Shown: positions 8,855 through 17,978, numbered from the stretch's first letter. The stretch: DNA of 64,000 nucleotides from Paenibacillus sp. Soil766 (GCF_001428105.1 NZ_LMSJ01000060.1:124001-188000), one strand, 5' to 3'. Notes: generated by a model from the letters alone, not told the origin. A program made the numbers and translations.

Positions 8855-9097
8855 TTATACACGATTTAACTTCAGACCATGCTTGTCAAAAATCCTCTGC
8901 ATGACCTCGTTAGCTTCCTCTTCATCCGGGCCATGAATATCAAGCATATACGCTTGATTGTTGAAGAGCGTGACGCTCAGACCCAGAATACTTTTCACAT
9001 CAATGTACCTCGTGCCTACCTGGATGACAATACTGGATTGAAACTGATTCGCCGCTTGATTGATTTCTACAATGGCTTTTGTTTCCAAACCACCCAT
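8855..9097 (-). CDS. HPr/Crh-like protein with Glu in place of His15
   Basis: 80-residue member of the HPr family. From residue 3 it aligns without gaps to the His15 region of Bacillus HPr: GIHARPA corresponds to GLETKAI, so the phosphoenolpyruvate-phosphorylated His is a Glu (residue 5) and Arg17 is Lys. The regulatory Ser46 motif is kept (DVKSILGLS for NLKSIMGVM). The first beta strand is missing; a good GGAGGG site six bases before the ATG argues that this short N-terminus is real. It should not carry phosphate for the PTS but could be phosphorylated on Ser by HPr kinase and act as a CcpA partner, as Crh (Gln15) does in Bacillus. Last gene of the tctCBA-malic enzyme operon, 60 bp after malic enzyme. 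The function is inferred. Confidence 0.75.
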   Translation of the reverse strand: MGGLETKAIVEINQAANQFQSSIVIQVGTRYIDVKSILGLSVTLFNNQAYMLDIHGPDEEEANEVMQRIFDKHGLKLNRV

Positions 9098-9157
9098 ACG
9101 AATCCCTCCAATGCTGTTCCTTCGATGATACCCGCTTCAGTCAGATTCATCTGTTGC

Positions 9158-10582
9158 CTATCGAAACTCACGCGGTATCCGACGTGCCACACCCGTTTGA
9201 ATAGCAGAATGAATGACAGCTTCCCGAATACGTCTAACAACCTCCTGATTAAACACACTCGGAATGATATACAGTTTGTTCAATTCCTGCTGTGTGACAA
9301 CTGAGGCAATCGCGGCAGAAGCAGCTAGCTTCATCTCTTCATTGATCGTGGAAGCTTGGCAGTCCAACGCCGCACGGAAAATACCCGGAAAGCAAAGCAC
9401 ATTGTTAATTTGATTTGGAAAATCTGATCGTCCTGTTGCGATAACACCAGCGATATCTTCGATTTCATCTGGATGAATTTCAGGTGTTGGATTCGCCATC
9501 ACGAACACGACTGGCTGGGCCGCCATCCGCTCCACATCCGCCCGCTTTAACAAGCCCCCAGCGGAAAGGCCAATGAACACGTCAGCTCCTTCGATGATTT
9601 CATGCAGGGATCCTGATCGAAGGTTAGGATTCGTACGTTCCGCATACGCTTGCCACGTAGGGTTTGCGTACTTGTTCGTCCGGACCAAAGCCCCTTCCCG
9701 GTCAACCCCAATCAATTCCTTTACACCTGCAGCAAGCAAGATGTTGGAGCAGGCAATACCCGCTGCACCAACGCCGCAGACGACAACTTTGGCCTCATTA
9801 ATCCCTTTACCGACAACTTTCAGTGCGTTAATGAGCCCTGCGTACAACACAACAGCCGTACCGTGCTGATCATCGTGGAACACAGGGATGTCCAGTTCCT
9901 CACGCAGCCTCGCCTCAATCTCAAAGCATCGTGGAGAGGAGATATCCTCCAAATTAATACCGCCAAAACCTGGCGCCAAGTGCTTAATGGTCGCGACAAT
10001 TTCATCCGTACTCTGCGTGCTCAAGCAAATGGGGAACGCATCAACCTCACCAAACTGCTTGAACAGCATTGCCTTTCCTTCCATAACTGGCATCGCCGCA
10101 TAAGGTCCGATGTTGCCGAGACCTAGAACAGCACTGCCATCGGAAACAACAGCAACCGTATTGCGCTTAATCGTCAATTTGTAGGCATTGTCCTCATTTT
10201 CATGAATAGCCATACAGACTCTGGCGACATCTGGCGTGTACACACGGGAAAGATCATCCCTGTTCTGAATCGGTGATTTGGGCTTCATCTCGATTTTGCC
10301 CCCGAGATGAAGCAGGAATGTGCGATCGGAAACATGGACGAGCCGTACGCCTGAAAGATCCTTCATCCTGGCTATAATATTGTCTAGTTGAGTTTGCTCT
10401 AGTGCAGTTACTGTAATGTCTCGAACTGTCCAATTTGCGCCGGTTTGAATAACGTCAATCGCGATAACATCCCCGCCATTTTCGGTAATTAACGTAATTA
10501 ATTGCCCGAAATGGATTTGCTCTCTCAGCAATTCCAGACGTAAAATAATACTTTTGCCACCCATCGTATTTTTCATATTCAT
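9158..10582 (-). CDS. NAD(P)-dependent malic enzyme with N-terminal ACT domain
   Basis: Decarboxylates malate to pyruvate with reduction of NAD(P) (474 residues). An ACT-like domain (about residues 11-85, ending GVRLVHVSDRTF) precedes the malic domain with the catalytic Tyr in RVYTPDVARV, Lys in VMEGKAMLF and metal ligands in INLEDISSP and VFHDDQHGTAVV. A Rossmann domain follows (VCGVGAAGIACSN). The ATG at 10582 overlaps the tctA stop (TAATG), with GAGGAAGGG just before it, so translation is coupled to the transporter. Together with Mqo it lets imported C4 or citrate-derived acids reach pyruvate and oxaloacetate. The ACT domain suggests allosteric control by a small ligand. Confidence 0.93.
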   Translation of the reverse strand: MNMKNTMGGKSIILRLELLREQIHFGQLITLITENGGDVIAIDVIQTGANWTVRDITVTALEQTQLDNIIARMKDLSGVRLVHVSDRTFLLHLGGKIEMKPKSPIQNRDDLSRVYTPDVARVCMAIHENEDNAYKLTIKRNTVAVVSDGSAVLGLGNIGPYAAMPVMEGKAMLFKQFGEVDAFPICLSTQSTDEIVATIKHLAPGFGGINLEDISSPRCFEIEARLREELDIPVFHDDQHGTAVVLYAGLINALKVVGKGINEAKVVVCGVGAAGIACSNILLAAGVKELIGVDREGALVRTNKYANPTWQAYAERTNPNLRSGSLHEIIEGADVFIGLSAGGLLKRADVERMAAQPVVFVMANPTPEIHPDEIEDIAGVIATGRSDFPNQINNVLCFPGIFRAALDCQASTINEEMKLAASAAIASVVTQQELNKLYIIPSVFNQEVVRRIREAVIHSAIQTGVARRIPREFR

Positions 10583-12108
10583 TACCCTTCCTCATTCACA
10601 AGTACATTCTTACCTTTGAGTTTCATTATTAGCGGAATGGTAATCCAGATCAGACCGATGATGAGAAATACAAGCGAAACCGGCTTTTGCAGGAAGATCA
10701 TGAAATCACCATTCGAAATGGTAAGTGCTCTACGCATGTTGTTTTCCATCATTGGACCCAAAATAAGACCTAGGACGAGTGGTGCTAGCGGGTAATCATT
10801 CTTAGACAAGAAGTATCCAACAAGACCACAGCCCATAATGAGCATTAAATCAAACGTCGAATACTGTACGGCATACACCCCGAATACGGAAAAGACGATA
10901 ATTAACGGGATTAAATACTTAGCAGGTGTTTCAATTACTTTGGCAAACACTTTAACTAGTGGCATATTAAGAATAAGTAACATTAGATTGCCGACGAACA
11001 TACTTGCAATAACGCCCCATGCTAACTGTGGGTGATCCTGGAATAGCAAAGGACCTGGCTGGACATTGTACATAATAAAAGCACCCATCAGAATAGCCGT
11101 CGTTCCTGAGGATGGGATCCCCAATGTCAAAAGCGGAATCATCGCGCCACCCGATGCAGCGTTATTCGCAGCTTCAGGGGAGGCAACTCCTTCAATGGCT
11201 CCCTTACCGAATTTCTCTGGATTTTTACTAATCTTTTTTTCCACGATATAAGCGAAGAAAGAAGCAAGAATAGCGCCTGCGCCAGGAAGTAAGCCGATGA
11301 AAAAGCCAAGCACTGAACCACGCGCAATCGGTGCCGCGCTGTCTTTCATATCTTGTTTTGTCGGCAGAATGCGATTGATTTTGGCAATCTCACCATCGTT
11401 TCCTTCGCGTTGAAGGATGGTTTTGAATACTTCGCCAACAGCAAATGTACCCACGGCCACAGTCAGGAATTCCAAGCCCTGATATAGCTCAGGAATGCCG
11501 AATGTGAATCGCTCCACCCCTGACACGTTATCGATACCGATCGTCGCTAGCAACAGACCAAATGCCGTCATCATGAGCGCCTTCACCATCGATTTCCCAG
11601 CAAGACCGCTAATCGCGAGCAAGCCGAGCACCATCAAGGAGAAATATTCAGCGGGTCCGAACTTGATCGCGACTGCTGACAAAGGACGAGCCAAGAAGAT
11701 GAGACCGATCAGCGAAATAATACCCGCAGCGAAGGAACCGATAGCTGAAATCGCAAGCGCTGCCCCTGCTCTACCCTGTTTGGCCATTTGATAGCCATCG
11801 AGTGTTGTGACGACGGAAGACGATTCTCCTGGCGTGTTCAACAGAATTGACGTTGTCGAACCTCCGTACATCGCCCCGTAATACACGCCTGCCAGCAAAA
11901 TGATAGAGCTCGTAGCGGCTTCTTCTGGACCTAAGCCAGCTGTCATTGTTGCCGTGATCGGTATCAAAAGAGCTACACCGCTCATCGGTCCAATTCCGGG
12001 AAGCACGCCAACCACCGTACCGATCAATACGCCGAGGAATACAAAAATAACATTATGCCATTGCATCGCCGTGCCTAAGCCGTGAAACACATAATCCAAA
12101 GTACTCAT
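10582..12108 (-). CDS. tctA: Tripartite tricarboxylate transporter, large membrane subunit TctA
   Basis: 508-residue integral membrane protein with 11-12 predicted segments, the catalytic subunit of a TTT-family secondary importer for citrate or related di/tricarboxylates. Diagnostic stretches are GVLPGIGPMSGVALLIP near residue 35, GGSTTSILLNTPGESSS near 82, and the second-half repeat FFIGLLPGAGAILASFFAY and LTLGIPSSGTTAILMGAF. It starts one base after the tctB stop and overlaps the next gene by one base, a tightly coupled operon. Confidence 0.96.
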   Translation of the reverse strand: MSTLDYVFHGLGTAMQWHNVIFVFLGVLIGTVVGVLPGIGPMSGVALLIPITATMTAGLGPEEAATSSIILLAGVYYGAMYGGSTTSILLNTPGESSSVVTTLDGYQMAKQGRAGAALAISAIGSFAAGIISLIGLIFLARPLSAVAIKFGPAEYFSLMVLGLLAISGLAGKSMVKALMMTAFGLLLATIGIDNVSGVERFTFGIPELYQGLEFLTVAVGTFAVGEVFKTILQREGNDGEIAKINRILPTKQDMKDSAAPIARGSVLGFFIGLLPGAGAILASFFAYIVEKKISKNPEKFGKGAIEGVASPEAANNAASGGAMIPLLTLGIPSSGTTAILMGAFIMYNVQPGPLLFQDHPQLAWGVIASMFVGNLMLLILNMPLVKVFAKVIETPAKYLIPLIIVFSVFGVYAVQYSTFDLMLIMGCGLVGYFLSKNDYPLAPLVLGLILGPMMENNMRRALTISNGDFMIFLQKPVSLVFLIIGLIWITIPLIMKLKGKNVLVNEEG

Positions 12109-12109
12109 C

Positions 12110-12571
12110 TTATGCCCCCCCTAACCATGTTGGAAATCCGGGAAGCGAACCATCCAGCAGATTCACATATAAGTAATACACGCCATAAGAGAAGCAAGCT
12201 GCAATCAGCAAGGAAACCCACACTCTACCCTTTTGCATCGTTTGAAATCCAATCATAAGGAACAGGAACGTGGAGATTACGAACCCGATATTTTCAAGGA
12301 AATAGGCATACAACACGGCCGCGATGAAAATAATGAGAAATCGTTTGTAATCCAAATTTTCTTTGCCCTTCTCAGCACGCTGCTTATAGAACGTCTCATA
12401 AATAAGACGCAAACTCATCAAAGACAAAAACGAGCCCAAAATCATCGGAAAAATATTAGCACCAACATTACTACCGTAAGCACTTGTAGAAATACCTAAG
12501 GAACCAACGACAAATGCAAGGCCTATGGCAAAAAATACAATGCCTGCATATCGGTCAAACATAGTATTCAT
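12110..12571 (-). CDS. tctB: Tripartite tricarboxylate transporter, small membrane subunit TctB
   Basis: 153-residue protein with four hydrophobic segments and a short cytoplasmic loop (KQRAEKGKENLDYKR) in the middle, the size and pattern of TctB. It lies between tctC and tctA in the standard order. A perfect 12-bp hairpin separates it from tctC. Confidence 0.93.
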   Translation of the reverse strand: MNTMFDRYAGIVFFAIGLAFVVGSLGISTSAYGSNVGANIFPMILGSFLSLMSLRLIYETFYKQRAEKGKENLDYKRFLIIFIAAVLYAYFLENIGFVISTFLFLMIGFQTMQKGRVWVSLLIAACFSYGVYYLYVNLLDGSLPGFPTWLGGA

Positions 12572-12594
12572 CTCTTTGCCTCCTACCCTATGGG

Positions 12595-12623
12595 CAAGGG
12601 AGAAGAGGTCATCTTCTCCCTTG
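12595..12623 (-). terminator. Intercistronic hairpin between tctC and tctB
   Basis: Perfect 12-bp stem CAAGGGAGAAGA / TCTTCTCCCTTG with a 5-base loop. No T-run follows on the minus strand, so it probably protects or partly attenuates the mRNA, raising binding-protein level over the membrane subunits. Confidence 0.55.
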
Positions 12624-12636
12624 TCTCTTACTATTT

Positions 12637-13713
12637 TTATTTCTGCATACCAAGCGCTGTCAGCATGTCTTTCAATTGGGTTTCTTGCTGGACTAAGAAA
12701 GCTTTGAAATCATCCGCTTTCTTATAATCTGTTTCCCAGCTGTTCGCTTGCATTTCTTTTTTCCAAGCATCGGACGCTACCATTTTGTTAATCGTATCTT
12801 CCCAGAACTTTTTGGCGTCTGCCGTCATGTCCTTCGGTCCAAAGAAGCCGCGCCAGATCAGGAATTCTGCATCAACGCCCTGTTCTTTCATGGTTGGAAC
12901 GTCTTTCAAGCTGCCGCCAAGACGGGCAGGAGCTGCTACAGCAAGTATACGAATTTTCCCCGCTTTCACATATTGATCCAGGGACGAAGCATCCGTACCA
13001 ATTACATCAGCATTTCCGCCGAGCAATGCAGTTACAGCTTCACCGCCACCGTCATAGGACACGTACTTCACCTTTTTTGGGTCAATGCCGTATTTGAATG
13101 CAGGTAGAATCGATACCAAGTGGTCCATGGAACCAGGTGCCGAACCGCCCGCGACGGTTAGTTTCGTAGGATCTGCTTTCATATCATCCAGCAGCGACTT
13201 CAGATCTTTGTATTTCGAATTGGCCGCTACCGCGACTGCGCCATAATCTTTGGTTAATTGCGCTAGCGGTGTTGTATCCTTGTATCCATACGGTGTGTTT
13301 CCTTCTTTTTTCAAATGATTAATCAGGATTGGAGGTGAACTAACGAACAGCTTGTAATTATCTTTGATATCTTTAGTCGCGTATTCCGCCATAAAAACGG
13401 TACCGCCGCCGCCTGGTTTGTTTTCAACTGAAACGGGCTTATCGAATGCTTTCGTTTCCGTTAATACTTTCGCGATAGTACGGGCTGTCATATCCCAACC
13501 ACCGCCTGCGCCTGATGGAGCGATGATGCTGAGTGCTTTTTCTGGATAGTTGGATTTCGCAGTTACTGGTGCTGTTGTCTCTTTCGCTTTATCAGCAGGT
13601 ACTGCTGACGATGTTGCAGGTTTGGCTGAGTTGCTGCCGCAAGCTGCCAAGCTTACTGCAAGCATGCTAATCGCTGTTACTTTCCAAGACGCTGAAAAAA
13701 GTTGTTTTATCAA
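12637..13713 (-). CDS. tctC: Tripartite tricarboxylate transporter, lipoprotein binding subunit TctC
   Basis: 358-residue extracytoplasmic solute receptor of the TctC/Bug family, delivering the carboxylate to TctAB. The signal peptide ends in a lipobox, VSLAACGS (Cys at 25). The Bug-family motifs are present: NYPEKALSIIAPSGAGGGWD at the start of the mature domain, NKPGGGGTVFM, and AAPARLGGSLKDVPTMKEQG near residue 260. The start is TTG at 13713, six bases after GGAGGGG; no better ATG is available. First gene of the operon, with a cre-like site 49 bp upstream. Confidence 0.94.
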   Translation of the reverse strand: MIKQLFSASWKVTAISMLAVSLAACGSNSAKPATSSAVPADKAKETTAPVTAKSNYPEKALSIIAPSGAGGGWDMTARTIAKVLTETKAFDKPVSVENKPGGGGTVFMAEYATKDIKDNYKLFVSSPPILINHLKKEGNTPYGYKDTTPLAQLTKDYGAVAVAANSKYKDLKSLLDDMKADPTKLTVAGGSAPGSMDHLVSILPAFKYGIDPKKVKYVSYDGGGEAVTALLGGNADVIGTDASSLDQYVKAGKIRILAVAAPARLGGSLKDVPTMKEQGVDAEFLIWRGFFGPKDMTADAKKFWEDTINKMVASDAWKKEMQANSWETDYKKADDFKAFLVQQETQLKDMLTALGMQK

Positions 13714-13761
13714 ATGAAACCCCTCCGTGTTTGGTTTATATTTGTCATGTATCCGCTTTCT

Positions 13762-13775
13762 TTGAAGCGCTTTCA
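13762..13775. promoter_or_regulatory. cre-like site before tctC
   Basis: TTGAAGCGCTTTCA matches 12 of 14 positions of the CcpA consensus TGWAARCGYTWNCW, including the central GCGC dyad, 49 bp upstream of the tctC start codon. Placed inside the expected leader, it would act as a repressing site. Confidence 0.55.
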
Positions 13776-13844
13776 GAATAACACCCCCTTGTGCCTATTG
13801 GGAAGTTTATGGCGATTAGTTGTAATAACAGCGTTTTGACCATT

Positions 13845-13860
13845 TTGTTCATATTGTTCA
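13845..13860. promoter_or_regulatory. Direct repeat in the divergent tctC/dctS-like promoter region
   Basis: TTGTTCA is repeated at 13845-13851 and 13854-13860, nine bases apart. It lies between the divergent binding-protein and sensor-kinase genes, a plausible binding site for the response regulator encoded at 15576. Evidence is positional only. Confidence 0.3.
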
Positions 13861-13889
13861 CGGATCTGGAGACCCTATATCCATCAAAA

Positions 13890-13903
13890 TGAGAACGCTT
13901 TAT
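13890..13903. promoter_or_regulatory. Second cre-like site, before the sensor kinase gene
   Basis: TGAGAACGCTTTAT matches 12 of 14 positions of the cre consensus, 64 bp before the kinase ATG. Together with the site at 13762 it would put both divergent units under catabolite control. Confidence 0.35.
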
Positions 13904-13966
13904 GTTACAATACCAAACACATACATAGTTCTAAATTAATCAAAAAACGGGAGGCTTGCGTAGAAT

Positions 13967-15604
13967 ATGAGGCTTCAGACCAAGCTTATCCTCATTATTT
14001 GTTCATTCCTTTCCATCGTCATCATCAGTTTAGGCAGTATATTTTATTACATGATGACCACAGCATTAGAGGATCAAATCGGAACGCGCGCCTTAAATGT
14101 CGCCGAAACCGTCGCTTCTATGCCTGACATTCGTCTTGCCTTTCAAACTTCGGACCCGTCCGAGATCATCCAGCCTATTGCCGAAAGTATTCGGGAAAAA
14201 ACCGATGCCGAGTACATCGTTGTCGGGAACCGCGAAGGCATTCGCTTCTCACACCCGCTTCCTGAACGAATTGGGAAAGAAATGGTCGGCGGCGACAATG
14301 GTCCTGTTCTGGAAGGACAATCGATTATTTCCAAAGCCATCGGCTCACTCGGCCCTGCACTTCGCGGTAAAGCGCCTATATTTAATGATGAAGGCAACGT
14401 CATCGGCATTGTGTCCGTCGGATTTCTTACGAAAGATATCAACTCGATTACCTACGCTTATCAGTCGCGAATTGAGCTAATTTCACTCATTGTCCTTGTC
14501 GTTGGCCTGATCGGTTCCGTCCTTATCGCACGTAATGTTCGAAGTTCCATACACGGATTGGAGCCTAAGGAAATCGGTGAGCTGTATACCGAGAAACAAG
14601 CCATTCTGCAAACAATCCGTGAGGGAATAATCGCGGTAAACCGAGATGGCATCATCACGATGGCCAATCGCTATGCTTTGCAGCTTATGCAGCTGCCCCT
14701 CAGTGCTAAAATCACGGGCAGACACATTGAAGATGTGATCCCGAACACTCGATTGCATGACGTGGTACGTACGGGTGAAGCCGAGTTTGACCATGAAATG
14801 CTCATCGGCGATCATGATGTCATCGTCAATCGTGTGCCGATTGTGAGCAGGAAGCACGGTGTTACTGGCGCTGTTTCAAGCTTTCGAAGTAAATCCGAGC
14901 TCTACCGGTTAGCCGAGGAACTGTCTCAGGTGAAACGCTTCGCCGAAGCACTGCGCGCTCAGACACATGAGTTCTCCAACAAGCTGTATGTCATCTCTGG
15001 ACTCATCCAACTGGAATCGTATCAAGAAGCTGTCGATCTCATCTCCAAGGAATCAGACGTGCATCAAAACTGGGTGCAGTTCATCATGACCGAAATCCCA
15101 GATCCCATGATCGGGGGGCTGTTGATTGGCAAATTCAATCATGCGCAAGAGCTAAAGCTAACTTTTGAAATTGACCGCGAAAGCTCATTTCGAGATATCC
15201 CTGAGGAAATTGATCGAAATTTACTCGTCACCATCATCGGCAACCTGATTGACAATGCCATGGAAGCGGTTTTGGCAGTTGAGTTACAGCAAACGCCGTA
15301 TGTAAAATTATTTTTAACCGATCTTGGCGAGGATTTGATTATTGAATGCGAGGACTGCGGCGTAGGTATTCCTGACGAATTTGGTAACGCCGTATTTGAG
15401 AAAGGATTCTCAACCAAAGCAGGTGAACATCGCGGCATCGGTTTAGCCTTAGTCCAGCATGCTGTACATAAGCTTAACGGGTATATCACTTTCCATAAGA
15501 ATCCGGAGTGCGGCACACTCTTCACCGTCGCCATACCGAAACATCCGATGTCCACAGAAAGGAGTTTAACCTCTGATGATGGAACACCAACTACCGAACA
15601 TTGA
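13967..15604 (+). CDS. DctS/CitA-type sensor histidine kinase for carboxylates
   Basis: 545-residue membrane sensor. Membrane segments at about 7-29 and 170-190 flank an extracellular sCache/PAS domain with the carboxylate-binding pattern GNREGIRFSHP (about residues 87-97), typical of DcuS/CitA sensors. A cytoplasmic PAS domain (about 205-310) follows, then the phosphoacceptor His334 in RAQTHEFSNKL and a HATPase with GNLIDNAMEAV and CEDCGVGIPDE. It phosphorylates the response regulator, whose gene overlaps its 3' end by 29 bp. Divergent from tctC, so it most likely senses a C4- or tricarboxylate and switches on the tct operon. The exact ligand is unknown. The ATG at 13967 follows GGGAGG at a rather long spacing of 12. 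Confidence 0.93.
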   Translation: MRLQTKLILIICSFLSIVIISLGSIFYYMMTTALEDQIGTRALNVAETVASMPDIRLAFQTSDPSEIIQPIAESIREKTDAEYIVVGNREGIRFSHPLPERIGKEMVGGDNGPVLEGQSIISKAIGSLGPALRGKAPIFNDEGNVIGIVSVGFLTKDINSITYAYQSRIELISLIVLVVGLIGSVLIARNVRSSIHGLEPKEIGELYTEKQAILQTIREGIIAVNRDGIITMANRYALQLMQLPLSAKITGRHIEDVIPNTRLHDVVRTGEAEFDHEMLIGDHDVIVNRVPIVSRKHGVTGAVSSFRSKSELYRLAEELSQVKRFAEALRAQTHEFSNKLYVISGLIQLESYQEAVDLISKESDVHQNWVQFIMTEIPDPMIGGLLIGKFNHAQELKLTFEIDRESSFRDIPEEIDRNLLVTIIGNLIDNAMEAVLAVELQQTPYVKLFLTDLGEDLIIECEDCGVGIPDEFGNAVFEKGFSTKAGEHRGIGLALVQHAVHKLNGYITFHKNPECGTLFTVAIPKHPMSTERSLTSDDGTPTTEH

Positions 15605-16292
15605 AGTTTTGATCATTGAAGATGATGTGAAAATCGCCGAAATTAATCGAAGGTTTATCGAAAAAGTAGACGGCTTTCACGTTGTCGGTATCGCTACAGA
15701 CGCTGCCCAAGCCAAAGAACAACTAGACATTTTACGACCAAATTTGGTAATGCTGGATGTTTATATACCTGGCTCCAATGGATTGGACATGCTCTCTTAT
15801 ATTCGTCAACATTTCCGAGATACCGACGTCATTATGATTACAGCTGCCAAAGAAGTCGAGCCTATACGGGAAGCCGTCCGAAGCGGAGCATTCGATTATA
15901 TTATGAAACCGCTTATTTTCAATCGGTTGCAGGAAACGCTCCTGCGTTATTTGGATTTCCATCGTGAGTTGAATCGTCTAAATGTCACCGGTTCTATTAA
16001 TCAAAGCGATGTCGACCGCCTAATTTCGGTAACAGGGAAAAAGGATCCCCGACTAGAGGTTTCCTATCTCCCTAAGGGCATCGACAAATTAACGCTAGTC
16101 AAAATTGTTCAAGCAATTTCTGCCGCGGCAAACGGGTTGTCCGCGGATCAAATAGCCAAAGAAATAGGCGTGAGTCGTTCGACTGGACGTCGTTATCTGG
16201 AACATTTGGTCTCCTCGGGCGAAGTATTCGCCGATCTGACCTATGGCGTCGTTGGGCGCCCGGAAAGGGTTTATCGCAAACGGGAATCGTGA
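15576..16292 (+). CDS. CitB/DctR-family response regulator
   Basis: 238-residue response regulator. The receiver domain (about 8-125) has the acidic pair EDD near residue 16, the phosphorylated Asp61 in VMLDVYIPG and Lys in YIMKPL. The C-terminal half has the CitB-type helix-turn-helix (LSADQIAKEIGVSRSTGRRY, about residues 188-207). Translationally coupled to the kinase by overlap. The likely target is the divergent tctCBA-malic enzyme operon. A bidirectional terminator follows. Confidence 0.94.
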   Translation: MMEHQLPNIEVLIIEDDVKIAEINRRFIEKVDGFHVVGIATDAAQAKEQLDILRPNLVMLDVYIPGSNGLDMLSYIRQHFRDTDVIMITAAKEVEPIREAVRSGAFDYIMKPLIFNRLQETLLRYLDFHRELNRLNVTGSINQSDVDRLISVTGKKDPRLEVSYLPKGIDKLTLVKIVQAISAAANGLSADQIAKEIGVSRSTGRRYLEHLVSSGEVFADLTYGVVGRPERVYRKRES

Positions 16293-16305
16293 TGTGATTT
16301 CATCC

Positions 16306-16348
16306 AAAAAAAAGAGACAGCCAGTCCAATTAAGGATGGCTGCCTTTT
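16306..16348. terminator. Bidirectional terminator between response regulator and GH43 gene
   Basis: GACAGCCA-TCC pairs with GGATGGCTGCC (16316-16344) with one bulge. TTTT follows on the plus strand and eight A precede it, giving a T-run on the minus strand, so it serves both convergent genes. Confidence 0.75.
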
Positions 16349-16357
16349 GTTGTTCTT

Positions 16358-17971
16358 TCAATCGCCCAGAACAAGTCCCCGATAGGTAAATTGTCTGAAT
16401 AAAGCCTTGCCATGCTGCTGATACAATACACCTCTAGCAAAGATGCCTACGCGGGGGGCCGTGTAACAATTAAATCTTGCAAAATGCTCCGGATACAGAA
16501 ATTCTGCTGATACGGATAATTCCAGCTCTCTATACTCCTCACCCTCAACCGATATAGCGAAAGTGAACTTCTGACTCTCTGCATTGAACTGGGTTCTCAG
16601 CCATAAGTCCGCTCCATGTTCCATATCAAGCTTCTTCTGATGCAGCATATGCCGAAAGCATTTCTCCGACCGATCAATCTGTATATAAAGTCCATCATCC
16701 TCCTGCTTCTCGTGCATCCTGGTGACATCAAACTTTTGTCCCGCGGTTTGCCCAATCCCATAACGGACACTAACAAGCAGCATGGCATCCATGTCGCGGT
16801 AAAGGACCAGCCCGGCTTCGTCGCCCAACGTCTGGGGGACAAAAGAAACCTGTGTGTGCGCCTCAAAACAGAAATGCTCCCATCGGCGTGTAAGGATAAG
16901 AGTAGACCCAGGGACGTATAATGGGTACGGTAAGCATTCCAGCTCAACCCCATCTCCCGTTAACCTATGGCCTCCTTCCAATGGATGACGCACCCACTCC
17001 CAAACAGGGGACAATTCAGGTTTATCGAAACGGTCTGTTTCAGTCTCAACCCAGTTGGATTCCTGCCCTCTTTCTAAGGGGACATTCACCCACTCCTGCG
17101 GGCTTCCCCCTTCTCCTACCTCAAACCATCCATCATCTGTCCAACAAACGGATTCAAGGTAAGTCTCACGCCCTAATGGCGTACTGCCATTTGGAGTCAA
17201 CGGTCGTCCTCCAAGGTGCAGCATCCACCAATTTCCTTTCGGATCTTCCACCAGTTTACCGTGGCCTGCCTTCTGCAAAGGCTTGTTAGGGTCTCGCTGT
17301 GTTAACACGGGATTGTGTGGACATGGCTCATATGGTCCCCAAATCGAACAACTGCGTGCCAATGTTTCCATATGTCCAAATCGCGTTCCTCCCTCTGCCA
17401 GCATCAGATAGTAATAGCCCTGACGTTTTACAATATGTGGAGCTTCGGGTGTACTACCTCCAGTCCCAGACCACAACTGTTTGGCCTCTCCAATTAGCCT
17501 GGATCCATCAGGATGAAGTTCTTGCAGCCAACCTCCACCAAAGGCAAGATAACGACGACCGTCATCATCGTGAAATATGGATGGATCAATAAAGTGATGG
17601 TTCAGTACCACACCTTCAGAATACGGCCCTTCCGGGCGATCAGCTGTGAATAGTAGGTTTGTGCACCGAGGCTGGCCATGAAAAAAAGGAACCACTACCC
17701 AAAATTTCCCGTCAGCATACGAGATATCTGGGGCGAATACACCATGTGAATCTGGGACCCCGGTCAAGTCAATTTGGCTGCGCCGAGTAATTACGTGACC
17801 AATGGGGTGCCAATGTATCAGATCACGGGAATGGTGCACCATGACACCGGGAAAATATTGAAAAGTTGAGGTAACAACATAATAATCTTCACCCACCCGA
17901 ACAACCGAGGGATCTGGATGATCCCCTGGAAGCACTGGATTAGGAACGGAATGAACGATATGATCAACCAT
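16358..17971 (-). CDS. Glycoside hydrolase family 43 (beta-xylosidase/arabinofuranosidase type)
   Basis: 537-residue enzyme without signal peptide, so presumably cytosolic. A five-bladed GH43 domain fills residues 8 to about 310; the catalytic triad is visible as Asp20 (GDHPDPS), Asp129 (HFIDPSIF) and Glu176 (STPEAPH). A C-terminal beta-sandwich (about 330-530) is the usual GH43 accessory domain. The family removes xylose or arabinose from short oligosaccharides. It is last in the pectin/xylan gene run and likely works on imported oligomers. The ribosome site is weak (GGTGA), and a cre-like sequence overlaps this region. Confidence 0.92.
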   Translation of the reverse strand: MVDHIVHSVPNPVLPGDHPDPSVVRVGEDYYVVTSTFQYFPGVMVHHSRDLIHWHPIGHVITRRSQIDLTGVPDSHGVFAPDISYADGKFWVVVPFFHGQPRCTNLLFTADRPEGPYSEGVVLNHHFIDPSIFHDDDGRRYLAFGGGWLQELHPDGSRLIGEAKQLWSGTGGSTPEAPHIVKRQGYYYLMLAEGGTRFGHMETLARSCSIWGPYEPCPHNPVLTQRDPNKPLQKAGHGKLVEDPKGNWWMLHLGGRPLTPNGSTPLGRETYLESVCWTDDGWFEVGEGGSPQEWVNVPLERGQESNWVETETDRFDKPELSPVWEWVRHPLEGGHRLTGDGVELECLPYPLYVPGSTLILTRRWEHFCFEAHTQVSFVPQTLGDEAGLVLYRDMDAMLLVSVRYGIGQTAGQKFDVTRMHEKQEDDGLYIQIDRSEKCFRHMLHQKKLDMEHGADLWLRTQFNAESQKFTFAISVEGEEYRELELSVSAEFLYPEHFARFNCYTAPRVGIFARGVLYQQHGKALFRQFTYRGLVLGD

Positions 17972-17978
17972 TTTTGAT

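Noticed and set aside
13790..13815. Sigma-54 promoter before tctC (AGGCAC, then GTGTT)
   Set aside because: The -12 element does not match TTGC and the GG/GC spacing is wrong; no sigma-54 activator domain is present in the neighbouring regulator.
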